64,000 bases of DNA from Himantopus leucocephalus (lineage: Eukaryota; Chordata; Aves; Charadriiformes; Recurvirostridae): positions 186,943,685 to 187,007,684 of the forward strand of contig RSEF01000001.1 of the NCBI GenBank assembly GCA_003993805.1. The letters are read 5' to 3'. Positions within the stretch are counted from its first letter, which is position 1. Each line of letters begins with the position of its first letter. The notes below the pieces were generated by a model. That model worked only from the letters and a program-made list of their open reading frames with translations. It ran no database searches and was not told the DNA's origin. The translations under genes and the position numbers were made by a program. Below are positions 62,266 to 64,000 of the stretch, in pieces.

Positions 62266-62455
62266 TATGAGTAGAGAAACTTCCAACTGTGTACCGCAGA
62301 AACTCCATAACTGAGATCAAAGTCACAGGCAGACAGAATNCTATGAAGAAAATTAGCTCTATCCCAGCCAAAACCAGCACATACGAGTAGAGAAACTTCC
62401 AACTGTGTACTGCAGAAACTCCATAACTGAGATCAAAGTCACAGGCAGACAGAAT
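62226..62455 (+). repeat. 114-bp direct duplication across a single N
   Basis: 62226-62339 and 62342-62455 agree except at two positions. They are joined by an N at 62340 and one extra base. The duplicate contains the 40-bp LTR edge and its flank, so the apparent second LTR end at about 62342-62381 is most likely artefactual. Confidence 0.93.
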
Positions 62456-64000
62456 ACTCAGAGAGAGAGAAAAATAAAGGGAAAAGAGGATGCTAGTCTA
62501 GAAACTGAGGCAAAAGCCAGAAACCAACTAACAAGCTTGACTTACACTCAGTAAAAACACTATCAGTGAAGCCTTTTCTGGAAAATGTAGATTTTAAGAA
62601 CTCTAGGCTCTAAACCATATCCAACCTTAACACAAACACGCCGGGAGAGGCGCGACACTAAGAGCATTAAAAGCTGACAAAATATTTTGGCTGGTATGAT
62701 CATATTCCAGGTTGGGAGGAGAAACCTGTCCTCGTGGCAGTCAGCCAGTGTCCACCTGGGAGGGAACCACCAGTGGAGGAAGAACTTAGGGTTCCAAACA
62801 CACCCACATTGTCACAGGCATTTTCAGATCTGCCTTGCTTGACAGACTAGTGTTTTTCACATGGGCAACTGCATTGGCAGCTGGAATTGTGGTATGCATA
62901 AAAGGTCAAAAGGTAGCTGCAGAAACAGCCATTTAGGGTCTGGAAAATAGAAGATTTTCCCTGATGAATGGATAAAATATCTTGACTACCATTAGAAGCT
63001 AAGAGACTTTTGCCCTCAGTGGTATCTGTCTTAAAGAAATACATGTGAGAATGACTTCTAATGCCACGACCAGGGATCCAGTGCAATCAGCCATATCTTT
63101 CAGTTATATGTGGAGGGACAAGGCACAATCACAACACAAAGGAATATAATTCTGTTTCCTATGCTCTATATCATTTCAGTTCTGTCTCCGTTCCTTCTGG
63201 CTCCTTGTTAGGAGGACCCCATTGTCCAGAAAAATCTGTGTCCTCAAACCGCTTCCTCCTACTTTTATCCTGTCAATAAATATGACTGTGAATGATCACT
63301 TAATGGAGACCCTTGTTCAGTTCAGAAAATGTCATCTAAGTCTGTTTGCTCTAGGAGCCTGATTATTTTCTTAGATCTTGTTTCATCCTGCCTCAAGCAC
63401 CACTGTTTTATCTGCTTTGCAATGAATTTGATTCCCAGCTCAGTGAGCCTCTGCAACACCTGAGGATAGACTTTGGTGTTTTTCATCATGGAGACAAGCT
63501 CCCTGGACTGTATTATTATTCAGATCCTCAAGAAGGGCTGTCCTGCCAGTCTCAAGCCTTTGCGTGCTTGAAATTATTTCCTAAAATCAACAGATTAAGA
63601 AGCATAGTGCTGAAAGAAGGTGTTAGAGAAATCTTGCAATAATTACCCAGGTGGATGCTGGCATTGCATCCTTAGAGCAATGCATCCTGATTAGGAAATC
63701 TACGAAGAGACTTTATATAGCCAAAGAATTCCATTCAAGGCTTGTACATGGAGTATGGCATAGCAATGAAATAGATCTACAGTGCATGCACCTTGTCTTA
63801 TACAATTTGGGAAATAAGTATAAACCACGACAATGCAGCCAGATATTATCTAAGGAACTACTCATTAACACTACTACCAGACACTTACCATCAAGAATGG
63901 AATTTGCAGTGAACTGAAACAGTTTTAGCTGACAGTAATGCCGTTAAGGCTGTATAAAAGGGATTATTTTTTTTCCTGGCAGTTGAAACATGCACAACAC
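62456..64000. other. Intergenic sequence to the window end
   Basis: No supported gene. A few CpGs cluster at 62640-62656, an AATAAA-like site lies near 63275 and a TATAAAAG octamer at 63953-63960. Open frames do not exceed 88 codons and have no recognised domain. Confidence 0.5.

Noticed and set aside
63953..63960. TATAAAAG as a promoter
   Set aside because: A lone TATA-like octamer in AT-rich sequence, close to the window end, with no initiator, CpG or exon evidence.

Overview
The window looks like a gene-poor, AT-rich stretch of a bird nuclear genome. The main evidence is eleven CR1 (chicken repeat 1) LINE fragments. Several of them end in, or begin with the complement of, the ATTCTATG-type terminal repeat that is diagnostic of CR1. 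Two LTRs of an ERVL-like endogenous retrovirus family common in birds add to this. A bird, probably Neoaves, is an inference from repeat content; no gene identifies the species. I found no host protein-coding exon, rRNA, tRNA or snoRNA gene, CRISPR array or bacterial feature that I can support. Almost all open frames are short and compositionally unremarkable, as expected by chance in AT-rich DNA.

Layout. Positions 1-5100: the 3' tip of a CR1, then unique AT-rich sequence. 5101-5835: a diverged CR1 on the minus strand. 5836-15887: unique sequence with A-rich tracts, an (AC)15 microsatellite and a G-quadruplex motif. 15888-16040 and 21522-22030: further minus-strand CR1 pieces, the second next to an unassigned CpG-bearing block at 20890-21480. 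25745-26200 and 28785-29010: old plus-strand CR1. 27050-27470: a candidate regulatory block containing a perfect palindromic Maf recognition element. 31126-31225: a 100-N assembly gap followed by a polypyrimidine tract. 33345-46599: mostly unique sequence with a C-rich (minus-strand G-quadruplex) motif and a small CpG-enriched block near 42.5 kb. 46600-51154: three CR1 fragments.

The most structured region is 54.3-58.1 kb. A relatively well preserved CR1 carrying a broken reverse-transcriptase frame lies on the plus strand. It is followed by a truncated ERVL-like provirus on the minus strand, consisting of a 5' LTR, a primer-binding-site-like sequence, an open frame with hydrophobic segments, a 30-bp minisatellite encoding ten-residue Ala/Pro/Thr repeats, and a degenerate gag-like region. 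A related solo LTR with a near-perfect 5-bp target duplication lies at 61646-62265. Two single-N joints in and next to it are flanked by direct duplications that look like unmerged contig ends.

No cooperating set of genes is visible, and I do not see a new enzymatic or defence system. The items most worth checking are the repeat-bearing gag of the provirus, the T-MARE block, the G-quadruplex motifs, an old unnamed repeat present in three copies, and the assembly artefacts.
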